From positions 1 to 38,641 of the forward strand of contig JALSKZ010000067.1 of assembly GCA_026988575.1 (NCBI GenBank): DNA of 38,641 nucleotides, read 5' to 3'. Below, one piece after another: positions 8,651 through 16,620 of this stretch; the first letter of the stretch is position 1; each line of letters begins with the position of its first letter. The notes below the pieces were generated by a model that saw only the letters and a list, made by a program, of their open reading frames with translations, had not been told where the DNA came from and ran no database searches. The position numbers and the translations under genes were made by a program. The stretch comes from Thermodesulfobacteriales bacterium (GTDB lineage Bacteria; Desulfobacterota; Thermodesulfobacteria; Thermodesulfobacteriales; Thermodesulfatatoraceae).

Positions 8651-9267
8651 TGCTTACGGACCTCCTCGGCCAAAAAACGTAGCAACTCTCGCGGGTGGGC
8701 GACGTCTCCCGGATATCTTCTAATTAATTCACCTAAATCCTGCCCCTGGACCAGGAGACCAGAGAGTCTTTGAGCAAGGGCCTCTGGTGAAGCCGGCCAA
8801 GAAAACCCCTTGAGACGGGCAAGCACCTCTGCCGGCCACCCCACACCTAGCACCTGCGCCCCGGTCTCCAGGGCCGTAGAGAAAAAGACAAGGGCATCGC
8901 GGCCCTCTTTGATTTCTCTATAGGCCAATTTAGCCAAACCACCAGCCGTATGGGCCCGGGGAGATTTCTCCTGGAGCTCACCTTCTAATTTTTTTAGTAC
9001 TAGTTCTGGTTCGGCACGCAGGATATTACGCACCGTCTGGCGTGTAAGACCTAGAAATTCGGCTATATCGTCTTCGGTTTTAAAGGCCTCCTCCGCTAGT
9101 ACCACCGCGTAAGCCGCCTCCATGAGACTTGTAACCCAAGTAAGGTTTCTTAGCACTATGAGTTTACGCGGCCCGCCTAATATCTCTAAGGCCTTCAAAA
9201 ATACCCGCAGGGCCAAGCCATCCACATCGAATTCCTTTATCTCTTGAGGACCTATGACTATGGGCAT
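8620..9267 (-). CDS. Helix-turn-helix regulatory-domain protein
   Basis: The 215-residue soluble protein has a probable HTH at residues 63-85 (KTEDDIAEFLGLTRQTVRNI), preceded by a helical segment with LTWVTSLMEAAYAVVLAEEA. The part after the HTH is mostly helical and has no recognisable catalytic motif. It resembles the 'probable regulatory domain' proteins common in archaea and some thermophilic bacteria, although I cannot name a family with certainty. It converges on the ABC-2 exporter genes with a 31-base overlap and is divergent from lgt; either may be a target. The ATG is preceded by an AAGGGGG ribosome-binding site. Confidence 0.6.
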   Translation of the reverse strand: MPIVIGPQEIKEFDVDGLALRVFLKALEILGGPRKLIVLRNLTWVTSLMEAAYAVVLAEEAFKTEDDIAEFLGLTRQTVRNILRAEPELVLKKLEGELQEKSPRAHTAGGLAKLAYREIKEGRDALVFFSTALETGAQVLGVGWPAEVLARLKGFSWPASPEALAQRLSGLLVQGQDLGELIRRYPGDVAHPRELLRFLAEEVRKHQSRALSTDQ

Positions 9268-9338
9268 ACCTACACCCCCTTTTTATTAAATTTTCCTTAT
9301 AAGACTATGAGCACGCTGTAAAATTTTTCCAGACCCAT

Positions 9339-9344
9339 TATAAT
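9339..9344 (+). promoter_or_regulatory. Consensus -10 box immediately before lgt (possible leaderless transcript)
   Basis: TATAAT lies 6 bases before the lgt ATG at 9351, which would place the transcription start at the start codon itself. No Shine-Dalgarno sequence is present in the gap. The -35 region is poor. Confidence 0.5.
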
Positions 9345-9350
9345 GGCCCC

Positions 9351-10145
9351 ATGATCCCTTACCCCCATATAGATCCAGTCATTATAAAGATCGGCCCCCT
9401 GGCCTTGCGCTGGTATGGGCTGATGTACCTGGTAGGCTTCTTGGCGGCTTATTACCTGGTACGCTACCAACTAAAAGAACAGGGCCGCACCGATCTCTTC
9501 CCTGTACTCGATGATCTCATCTTTTGGCTGGCCCTGGGACTCATTATAGGGGCCCGCTTAGGACATGTCTTTTTATATTTTCCCGGCTATTATCTACACC
9601 ATCCCTGGGAAATCCCGGCTATATGGCACGGGGGAATGTCCTTCCACGGCGGCCTGCTTGGTATCACGATAGCGGGTTTGATATACGCTCGGCGGCACAA
9701 CCTAGACTTTTGGTATTGGGCAGACCTGTTTGTAGTGCCTGCTCCTATAGGTCTTGGCTTCGGCCGTCTAGGAAACTTCATAAATGGCGAGCTATATGGT
9801 CGTCCTACCCACGTACCTTGGGCCATGATTTTCCCTGCAGGGGGGCCTATCCCTCGCCATCCTTCACAAATATACGAGGCCTTAGGAGAAGGCCTTCTCC
9901 TTTTTCTCCTTATGTGGAAGACGCGCCGAAGACCCTGGCCTGCTGGATATAAGCTGGCCCTCTTCCTCGTAGCCTACGGTACTATTCGGTTCTTCATAGA
10001 GTTCTTCCGTGAACCCGATCCAGGGGTAGCCCTGGCCTTCGGGTGGATGAGCCGGGGGCAGGTCTATTGTCTTCTGATGGTCATTGTAGGGTGTTTTTTA
10101 TTTATTTGGCGCCAAAAAGAAAAAAGCCCCAAGGGGAAAATTTAA
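9351..10145 (+). CDS. lgt: Phosphatidylglycerol-prolipoprotein diacylglyceryl transferase
   Basis: The 264-residue, seven-helix inner-membrane protein begins MIPYPHIDPVIIKIGPLALR, the typical Lgt N-terminus, followed by RWYGLMYLVGF. The Lgt signature is visible as GRLGNFINGELYGRPT, and WHGGMSFHGGLLG and HPSQIYEA contain the conserved His and Arg/Glu positions. Lgt transfers diacylglycerol from phosphatidylglycerol to the lipobox cysteine, the first step of lipoprotein maturation. The start is fixed by homology although it has no ribosome-binding site; a TATAAT box just upstream suggests leaderless translation. It converges on tyrA with 10 bases between. Confidence 0.97.
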   Translation: MIPYPHIDPVIIKIGPLALRWYGLMYLVGFLAAYYLVRYQLKEQGRTDLFPVLDDLIFWLALGLIIGARLGHVFLYFPGYYLHHPWEIPAIWHGGMSFHGGLLGITIAGLIYARRHNLDFWYWADLFVVPAPIGLGFGRLGNFINGELYGRPTHVPWAMIFPAGGPIPRHPSQIYEALGEGLLLFLLMWKTRRRPWPAGYKLALFLVAYGTIRFFIEFFREPDPGVALAFGWMSRGQVYCLLMVIVGCFLFIWRQKEKSPKGKI

Positions 10146-10155
10146 AACCCAGGCT

Positions 10156-10953
10156 TTAAGATCCTTCGGTTTTCAAGCGTCGACCAAGCTCCTGAACTTG
10201 GCGAAAAATTTTTAAAAAGGCGTCCATGTCCTTCCGGCGCGCAATCTCGGCTATTTCTTGGGCCAAAGTCAAATATTTCTGGCGCATCTCTTCGCCCTGA
10301 GGATTGGCATATTGAATAGTGCCGTAGAGGTAAGGATCTTGGTCGGCAAAACGACATAATATGTCTATCTGGCGGGCGAAGCTTGGGGTAGCAAGCTCTT
10401 TAACGAGTTCCAAGGGGACCTCTGCCTCGTTAAGCAAACGCCCCAAGGCCAGGAGCATGAAGTGATTGATGACCTGCACAATGGCCATGGTCTTGTCGTG
10501 CTCTTCGGGGTCGACCAAAATGGGTTTGGCCCCCTGGGACAGTAAGAAATCCCAAAACCAGCGGAACCAAAATTGACCTCTAGCAGGCCACAAAGCTACT
10601 TTTTGACCGGCCAAATGCGGCTCTCCCGGGCCAAAAAGGGGATGGGCAGCCACTACTTCACAAGAAGTATGGGCCAACATGACCTCGGTTTCGCGCTTTT
10701 TTAGAGAACAAAAATCTATAAGGGCCTGATCTTTTCTAAGTAAGGGTCCTACTTCTCTGACCAGATCCGCAAAAGTGGACATGGGAACAGAGACAAAAAT
10801 AACCGCACAATCCTGAACCAGGTCTTGGGGTTTAAGGGGGGTGTTAAGGTCAGCCACCAATACCTCGTGGCCGGCCTTCTCAAACGCACGCTTGAACCAA
10901 CGGCCCATCCGCCCCAAGCCACCAATAATACCTATCTGTGGTTTTTGTTGCAT
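10156..10953 (-). CDS. tyrA: Prephenate (or arogenate) dehydrogenase
   Basis: The protein opens with a Rossmann NAD(P) motif, QIGIIGGLGRMGRWF. It continues with VLVADLNTP, VIFVSVPMSTF, the conserved LIDFCSLKK and AAHPLFGPGEPH (the TyrA substrate-binding HPLFGP). VDPEEHDKTMAIVQVINHF matches the helical dimerisation domain. TyrA oxidatively decarboxylates prephenate to 4-hydroxyphenylpyruvate in tyrosine synthesis. There is no fused chorismate mutase or ACT domain. I chose ATG 10953 (265 residues, starting MQQKPQIG); an in-frame TTG at 10974 would add seven residues. It follows the TraB-like gene after about 40 bases on the same strand, so it may be cotranscribed. Confidence 0.9.
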   Translation of the reverse strand: MQQKPQIGIIGGLGRMGRWFKRAFEKAGHEVLVADLNTPLKPQDLVQDCAVIFVSVPMSTFADLVREVGPLLRKDQALIDFCSLKKRETEVMLAHTSCEVVAAHPLFGPGEPHLAGQKVALWPARGQFWFRWFWDFLLSQGAKPILVDPEEHDKTMAIVQVINHFMLLALGRLLNEAEVPLELVKELATPSFARQIDILCRFADQDPYLYGTIQYANPQGEEMRQKYLTLAQEIAEIARRKDMDAFLKIFRQVQELGRRLKTEGS

Positions 10954-10993
10954 ACAGAGGCAGGTTAACCTCAAACCCCTCTCAGGACAAGAT

Positions 10994-12805
10994 TTAATCT
11001 CCTTCTATGTAGTGATGGGCATATAAACGTACGTGGTGTCCTTCTAACACATGGAAAGTCTGGATCTTCTTGAGAAATAGGGGAGAAAATTGCCCTAAAG
11101 GGAGATAGATAATCTTTTTATCCTGACGAGCAGCAAAATTTTTGGCCAAGCCACTAGGAGGCGTTTTGGCAATGTAGACAATATACCTTTCCAGGGAATA
11201 ATCTACAGCAGCCAGCAGGAGACGCTCGGGTTTATTACGGGCGATATCATAAAGAGGATCTTCCCAAATATCCAATACGCGCATGGGGGGGTAGGTGAGC
11301 ATAAATCCCCCGTAATGGCAACGGGATATCCCTGGCCCCACTACTACTTCCCCGGCCCTGGTAGCATAGAAGGCCATATCAGACTCTTGGGAGTGTTCTC
11401 CGTGCCAGGTAAGCTTCCACGGATAACGTTCTTGACCCCTGGCGTCGGGTAAATCTTCGTCAAAGATCACCACCACCGAGCCCACCTTGCCAGAAACTGG
11501 TCGATCTTCTCGTACGTATATGCGTCCTTCATACCAGTGTCTGAGGGTCTCGCGCATATCGATACCGTCTTTCATAGAGGCCAAAAAGGGCTCTACGCGA
11601 CGGAAATCTTCGGCCAAAACCCGTAAGGCCTTTTTCATGACCTGCCGACCAAAACCTTCCACGACCAGGTCTTCAGGGGGAAAAGAACAAATATTGATCC
11701 CCTTCCAGGCATCTTTCCATTCCCCTGGTCTTTTCTCCACCGGCTTCTTACGCAGGGGCCACCAGCGACGACGTTTTTGTTTGAGTTTACGAAAAAGCCT
11801 AATTTTGCGTTGAGGACGATGGAGGTCTTCAAGGCTTAGCCGCAAAGGCATTAAATCGGGCTGCTCCGTCTGAAAGGGGTACCTCGTCCCTATTTCCCAT
11901 ACTTCCCAAGCAAACTCATCGCTTACACTCCCCTTGCTGGCTACCAAAAACTGGTAAAAATCTGGACAAAGTCGCCCCTCAAGCAAGGCATAATTGCGAG
12001 CGAATTGGAACAAAACACGTAGGTAATGGGCTGGTACTTCTTCGCGATTCTTTTCTTTGTGTTGCCTCAAGGCCTCTTGTAAGAGGCGCTGATAAAGTTG
12101 CCAACGATCCAGAAGGGCCTCACCCTTTCCCCGGGCCCTTTCGTAAGCTCCCTGGAAATAGCCAATTTCTGAGAGCACTTCTCTACTGGAGAGGGCATCC
12201 AGATGATACACCTCTACCCCTTCTCTATTCAGACGTTCAAAAGGGCGGGGGAGATCCTCTTGGAGAAACTGGGCAATGGCCTTTATATGAGCGAGCCCGC
12301 CTACAAAAACAATGCGTCGAAAATCACGGCTAAGTCTCTGGAGATGATAAGCAATGGTCCTTTCTCGGTGCACATCCAGGGGAGATTTAGAAAAAGAAAA
12401 CCGTAAGGCTTCCTGACAAAATCGTTCGTAACCAATCTGCGTAAGGGCATAGGAATCGGGAAAGACTTCTTTATAGCCGGGATGCCCCTCTACATCGAGA
12501 TCGACAAAACGCACCGGCACCCCCATTTCGCGGCCTAACCTTACGGCCTCAATCAAGGGCTCAGCCGGTTCAATAAGGAGATAAATTTGACTACCATCGC
12601 GCTCTTTATAACCGACCACCGATAGATAAGGAAGACGTCGGACCCCCCGTTGGATCTTGGGAGTAAGGGTAGAAGGATATTCTACTGCTATGACGTCTGG
12701 GTTCAGGTGGGGTACTTTCTCGTGGACCACAGCCGCGAACTCAAGTTTGCCGTGCAAAATAGGCAATAAAAAGATATCTGCTTTACCGATTTTTAGCTTT
12801 AACAT
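10994..12805 (-). CDS. Large protein with TraB-like N-terminal domain, partner of a MoxR-type ATPase
   Basis: This 603-residue protein is not one I can name. Residues 1 to about 190 resemble the TraB/PrgY/Tiki-like fold: H18 and E22 in an LHGKLEF motif, NPDVIAVEYP with E42, then AYHLQRL and VFVGGLAHIKAI with H173, which match the conserved Gx(2)H/E positions and the late GxGH motif. The middle is helical with a basic patch near 350-370 (KQKRRRWWPLRKK). The C-terminal third, including VVVIFDEDLPDA and YGGFMLTYPPMRVLDIWEDP, looks globular and has no motif I know. It has no signal peptide or membrane segment. It starts 3 bases after the AAA+ gene, so the two products probably act together. Confidence 0.6.
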   Translation of the reverse strand: MLKLKIGKADIFLLPILHGKLEFAAVVHEKVPHLNPDVIAVEYPSTLTPKIQRGVRRLPYLSVVGYKERDGSQIYLLIEPAEPLIEAVRLGREMGVPVRFVDLDVEGHPGYKEVFPDSYALTQIGYERFCQEALRFSFSKSPLDVHRERTIAYHLQRLSRDFRRIVFVGGLAHIKAIAQFLQEDLPRPFERLNREGVEVYHLDALSSREVLSEIGYFQGAYERARGKGEALLDRWQLYQRLLQEALRQHKEKNREEVPAHYLRVLFQFARNYALLEGRLCPDFYQFLVASKGSVSDEFAWEVWEIGTRYPFQTEQPDLMPLRLSLEDLHRPQRKIRLFRKLKQKRRRWWPLRKKPVEKRPGEWKDAWKGINICSFPPEDLVVEGFGRQVMKKALRVLAEDFRRVEPFLASMKDGIDMRETLRHWYEGRIYVREDRPVSGKVGSVVVIFDEDLPDARGQERYPWKLTWHGEHSQESDMAFYATRAGEVVVGPGISRCHYGGFMLTYPPMRVLDIWEDPLYDIARNKPERLLLAAVDYSLERYIVYIAKTPPSGLAKNFAARQDKKIIYLPLGQFSPLFLKKIQTFHVLEGHHVRLYAHHYIEGD

Positions 12806-12808
12806 CCG

Positions 12809-13672
12809 TTAATTCACCGGGTGCAAATGGGAACCACCCTCGGGCCTTTGAGGCCAAAAGAGTAAGGCTCCAGGGCCTAATATCTGGGCAATGGCTGTCT
12901 TTATAATCTCCTTTTTCTCCTCCTCCTTATCCTCACTCCTGAGCATTTTTAGGGCATAGCGTGCAATGTTCACCCCGTCGCGCACCGAAAAAGTCTCTCC
13001 GGCCTTGTGGGCCGTTTGTAAAAAGCGCACCACATACTCTAAGACCTCTTCGTCTCCAAAGGGGAGATTGGCCTTCAAAATAGCCCTTTCCTCCTCTTCA
13101 TCAGGGAAATCCACGTAGATTTGGGGTTGCAAGCGGGAATGGATATATTCAGGCACTTCAAAAGTAGAGGCGTCTTCGTTCATGGTGACACAGATACGAA
13201 AATCAGGATGGGCTTTTATTTTTATCCCGGCCACGATAGATTCGATATATCTCCTGGAATCTAACAAGGGAGCCAATGAGGCCCAACTCTTTTCACTCAT
13301 CCGGTTGGCCTCGTCGATAATGGCCACTCCGCCCTTGATCATAGCGGTTACTATGGGGCTGGCCATATAACGAATACGTCCCTCATCGGAAATTACCGGC
13401 GTGATTAGCAGATCTTCGGGACGCGTGTCTACCGTGGCCTGAAAAATATAGACCTCTTTACCCAGACGCCTGGCCGCCGCATAGGCCAAAGTAGTCTTGC
13501 CCACCCCCGGCTTTCCTACTAAGCGGGGATTAAGGGGGAGATCTCTTTCATCCACCACCATCCAGGCCGCTAAAACTTGACGGATTACTTCCTCTTGCCC
13601 TACACATATCAGAGCTAAATCATCTGGGTGGGCCAGATATAAAGTAACACCTTCTATGTTAATCTTTTCCAT
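12809..13672 (-). CDS. MoxR-type AAA+ ATPase
   Basis: The 287-residue ATPase has Walker A GKPGVGKTT at 53-61, Walker B AIIDEANRM around 117-125, sensor I in TMNED (N165) and an arginine-finger region IHSRLQPQ (R180). The motif FQATVDTRPEDLL matches the MoxR/CbbQ/NorQ group, in which QxTxDTxPEDL is typical. Such ATPases are chaperones that remodel or activate a partner, usually encoded next door and often carrying a VWA domain. Here the partner slot, 3 bases downstream, holds the 603-residue TraB-like protein, and no VWA gene is visible. It is divergent from ysxC with 61 bases between. Confidence 0.88.
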   Translation of the reverse strand: MEKINIEGVTLYLAHPDDLALICVGQEEVIRQVLAAWMVVDERDLPLNPRLVGKPGVGKTTLAYAAARRLGKEVYIFQATVDTRPEDLLITPVISDEGRIRYMASPIVTAMIKGGVAIIDEANRMSEKSWASLAPLLDSRRYIESIVAGIKIKAHPDFRICVTMNEDASTFEVPEYIHSRLQPQIYVDFPDEEEERAILKANLPFGDEEVLEYVVRFLQTAHKAGETFSVRDGVNIARYALKMLRSEDKEEEKKEIIKTAIAQILGPGALLFWPQRPEGGSHLHPVN

Positions 13673-13733
13673 AAAGGCTCCCTCAAAAACAATTTTTCTA
13701 TTATTTTAACGAGAAACCAGCGATAAGGCATCT

Positions 13734-14339
13734 ATGAAGGTGAAGAAACCATTTAAAGAAATATCTTTAACCAAACGCGTCTTTCGGGTCGAAGACCTTC
13801 CGGTGGGCACTCTGCCAGAAATCGCCTTTCTAGGCCGGTCAAACGTGGGCAAATCTTCCCTTATAAACGCCTTTATAGGGCAAAAGCGCTTGGCACGGGT
13901 CTCTTCTCGCCCCGGTTTCACCCAAGCGTTACACTTTTTCCGCGTAGACCATCGCTTCTGGGTGGTAGATTTGCCTGGATACGGCTTTGCCAAGGCCCCT
14001 GCTGATGTGCAAAAGAATTGGTCTCTCTTGATCGAAAAATACCTCACTTCCCCCCGGCCTATCAAACTCTTGATCGTTATCTTTGACCTGCGTCGCAAAC
14101 CAGACGACCTGGATAACCTCTTAATAAACTATATAACACAACAAAGACGACCCTTTGTAATGGTCTTGAACAAGGTGGACCGGGTCAAAAAGACCTCTCG
14201 CCCCCACTACGCCAAAGCGTGGGTTCAGGCCTTTGGCCCTCGCGCACGGCACACCTTTTTGACCTCGTGCCGTACAGGCGAAGGCATAAAGGAGTTCAGA
14301 CATTTTGTATTGCAAGAGATCTTTCCCCAAAAAGGTTAA
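13734..14339 (+). CDS. ysxC: Ribosome biogenesis GTPase YsxC/EngB
   Basis: The 201-residue GTPase shows G1 GRSNVGKSS (34-42), the EngB-typical SSRPGFTQ switch I, G3 DLPGYGFAKA (79-88) and G4 NKVD. The GYGFAKA after DLPG is specific to EngB. It is an essential factor in late 50S subunit assembly. AAGG upstream of the ATG is the likely ribosome-binding site. The stop overlaps the converging diguanylate cyclase gene by 4 bases. Confidence 0.97.
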   Translation: MKVKKPFKEISLTKRVFRVEDLPVGTLPEIAFLGRSNVGKSSLINAFIGQKRLARVSSRPGFTQALHFFRVDHRFWVVDLPGYGFAKAPADVQKNWSLLIEKYLTSPRPIKLLIVIFDLRRKPDDLDNLLINYITQQRRPFVMVLNKVDRVKKTSRPHYAKAWVQAFGPRARHTFLTSCRTGEGIKEFRHFVLQEIFPQKG

Positions 14340-16498
14340 AGAGGAGGGCTGTGTTCGTTTTGGAGAAACTCCTTACGAAAACGCACTACACAATTACGCC
14401 CTCTCGACTTGGCCTGATACAGGGCGATATCGGCATATTTTATCACTTTATCTACATGTTCGTCGTCTTCAGGAAAGATGGCTACCCCTATGGAAACCGT
14501 TATCTTTAAAGGCTGTCCTTCAAAAAACAGGGCCTCTTGGGCCACTCGTTCACGAATACGTTCCGCCGCGGCCTCGGTACCCTTGGGTGTAGAATCAGGG
14601 AGCAAGAGCAAGAACTCCTCTCCCCCATAGCGCACGGGTAAATCGCTTTTGCGCAAGATTTCACGTACAATCTGGGCCACCCTTGCCAGCACACGATCGC
14701 CAAAACTGTGTCCATAGGTATCGTTTACCAACTTAAAATGGTCTAAATCGAGCATCATAACCCCCATAAGGGTCCCCCGACGACGCACCCCCGCCTCTAA
14801 TTGGGGTAATAAATCATCTAATACCCTCCTGTTGTAGAGGCCTGTAAGGGGGTCGCGTAAAGACATCTCTTTGAGGCTTCGGGCAAAGCGCTTGGCCTCC
14901 AGAATGGGAGCGGCCTCGTTTAAATAGGCCACAATTTGGTCAATCTTGGTCTTTTTTATCTCTAAATCGTTTTCTTTAGATAACAAGAAGTGAACTACTG
15001 CAATCACTTTCCCGTTGGTTATTAAGGGCAGACAAATATAGTCGGCATCACTTTCTTTAAAGAATTCGCAACTTTCTGTAAAATGAAAAGAAGAAGCCTG
15101 TTTAGCACTCCTCACCACTCTACAAGAAGCAGCATTAAATTTAGGAGAATGACAAACTAAAAAATTAACTACCTCTTTAGGTTCCGCTATTTTAAGAACC
15201 ATTTGATTTTTACTATTAGAAATTTCATAAATAGCAAAATTAAATAGACCAAATTTTTCTTTAAAAAGACAAGATAGGCGATAATATACCGTATCGGGAT
15301 CTGGATCTATTTCTATAGCTTGTCTGAAAGACGACAATTCATCAAGCTCATATATCAAATTATTCACACTATTAGCCAATCTTACAATCTCTTTAGAGCC
15401 ATTTATATGGAAAAACCTTTTTTCTACTCTCTCGCGAAGCTTCTTACCTACAGTAAGAGCAAGTGCGTCTATTTCTTCTTTCATTCTACTCAAAGGAAAA
15501 ACAACTCCTAAACGAACAACAAAAGAAATGACCAAAAGAGACATAAAAAGAAAGAAAAAGGCGGGCAATATATTCTGTTTTAAAAGCATTTTTTTGTCTT
15601 TATTTAGGAAGTAAAGATCGTGTAATCGCACGTAAACTCCTACTTTTTTCCCTGCATAATCGATTAGAGGTATACCTACTACGGCATGGGGTTTATCTTC
15701 GGAACCTTCTTCTATGATGACCGTGGGTTTCTTTAAGGACTGTTGCAAAAAAGAAAGGGATAAACGGATATCTTCATGCTCAGAAGGGGCTTTAAGCTCA
15801 ATAAAAGGACCTATACGGGGATAATGAGTAAATTTGGGGTAATTATTCTGGACAATGACGAAAACACCTGGCGTCTCCTCTTCTTCAAAGGTCAGGTGGC
15901 TTATGAAATCTTTTAACAGACAAAAGACCTCCACGCTGCCCAGAAGTCTCTTGTGATCATCGAATATAGGGCTAATGCCTCTTAGGGCAAGCCCTACCCG
16001 CCCCAATTCTAAACCCCAGGCCGGCTTCATGGTACTCAAAACCGAAGCCACCATGGGACGATATTTAGTAAGATCCTCATCGACGTGAAGGTTTGGGGCC
16101 CACACACGCAAAAAAGACCGGCCTGGCGGCACATGAAAGTGAATAAATAAGGGATAAGGCCCCTCTTCATTTAAGACCTCATAGAGGGGCAAAATGGCCT
16201 GCAAAAGATATTTTCTATCCCTTCGGGCCAAGGCCTCTTTGACTTCTGGCAAATGGGCAAACAGACAGGCCAACCGGAGATTGGCCCGCGCCTTTTTTTG
16301 AAAGAGACTAATATCGTAAGAGGTCTTGGAAAGGGCCTCCTCGATCTTTATCTCTTTTTTTAGTTTTAGCCCCCTATAAGCCAACCAACTGGAAAACAAA
16401 AAGGCACAAATACAGAGGACGATAACCGGCAGGAGAATGAGTAAACAAAGGGGGAGGTGGCTTAAATTAAAAAAAGAATAGTATTTTCCCCTATTCAT
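14336..16498 (-). CDS. Membrane diguanylate cyclase with periplasmic double-Cache sensor
   Basis: The order is a membrane segment (about 18-40), a periplasmic region resembling dCache_3 (FIHFHVPPGRSFLRVWAPN, ELGRVGLALRGISPIFDD, LLGSVEVF), a second membrane segment near 311-335, a HAMP-like stretch, a probable GAF domain around 390-520 and a C-terminal GGDEF domain. The active site is intact: GGEEF at 627-631 (numbered from the upstream TTG), with the RxxD inhibitory site RKSD at 618-621. It should make c-di-GMP in response to a periplasmic ligand and be feedback inhibited; pilus function is a plausible output. The TTG at 16504 is in frame, but ATG 16498 is preferred. The GAF part is clearly more AT-rich than the rest. 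Confidence 0.92.
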   Translation of the reverse strand: MNRGKYYSFFNLSHLPLCLLILLPVIVLCICAFLFSSWLAYRGLKLKKEIKIEEALSKTSYDISLFQKKARANLRLACLFAHLPEVKEALARRDRKYLLQAILPLYEVLNEEGPYPLFIHFHVPPGRSFLRVWAPNLHVDEDLTKYRPMVASVLSTMKPAWGLELGRVGLALRGISPIFDDHKRLLGSVEVFCLLKDFISHLTFEEEETPGVFVIVQNNYPKFTHYPRIGPFIELKAPSEHEDIRLSLSFLQQSLKKPTVIIEEGSEDKPHAVVGIPLIDYAGKKVGVYVRLHDLYFLNKDKKMLLKQNILPAFFFLFMSLLVISFVVRLGVVFPLSRMKEEIDALALTVGKKLRERVEKRFFHINGSKEIVRLANSVNNLIYELDELSSFRQAIEIDPDPDTVYYRLSCLFKEKFGLFNFAIYEISNSKNQMVLKIAEPKEVVNFLVCHSPKFNAASCRVVRSAKQASSFHFTESCEFFKESDADYICLPLITNGKVIAVVHFLLSKENDLEIKKTKIDQIVAYLNEAAPILEAKRFARSLKEMSLRDPLTGLYNRRVLDDLLPQLEAGVRRRGTLMGVMMLDLDHFKLVNDTYGHSFGDRVLARVAQIVREILRKSDLPVRYGGEEFLLLLPDSTPKGTEAAAERIRERVAQEALFFEGQPLKITVSIGVAIFPEDDEHVDKVIKYADIALYQAKSRGRNCVVRFRKEFLQNEHSPPL

Positions 16499-16583
16499 AA
16501 CCAAAATTATTTATCGGACACTGGGGAAAATAATTTAAACTTATGGCAAGGAGACTAGGGGGCGAGATAAATAAGCTAAAGAT

Positions 16584-16620
16584 AAGAAGAAGCCCCTTTT
16601 CTCAAAAGGGGCTTCTTCTT
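16584..16620 (-). terminator. Strong rho-independent-type hairpin after the redox operon
   Basis: Two 17-base arms, 16584-16600 and 16604-16620, are perfectly complementary around a 3-base loop. The hairpin touches the stop codon of the NrfD gene. Read on the minus strand it ends in CTTCTTCTT followed by ATCTTT, a weak U-rich tail. It should end transcription before the diguanylate cyclase gene. Confidence 0.8.

Noticed and set aside
10126-10136. GCCCCAAGGGG palindrome between lgt and tyrA as a terminator
   Set aside because: The loop would be only two bases and no convincing stem can form.
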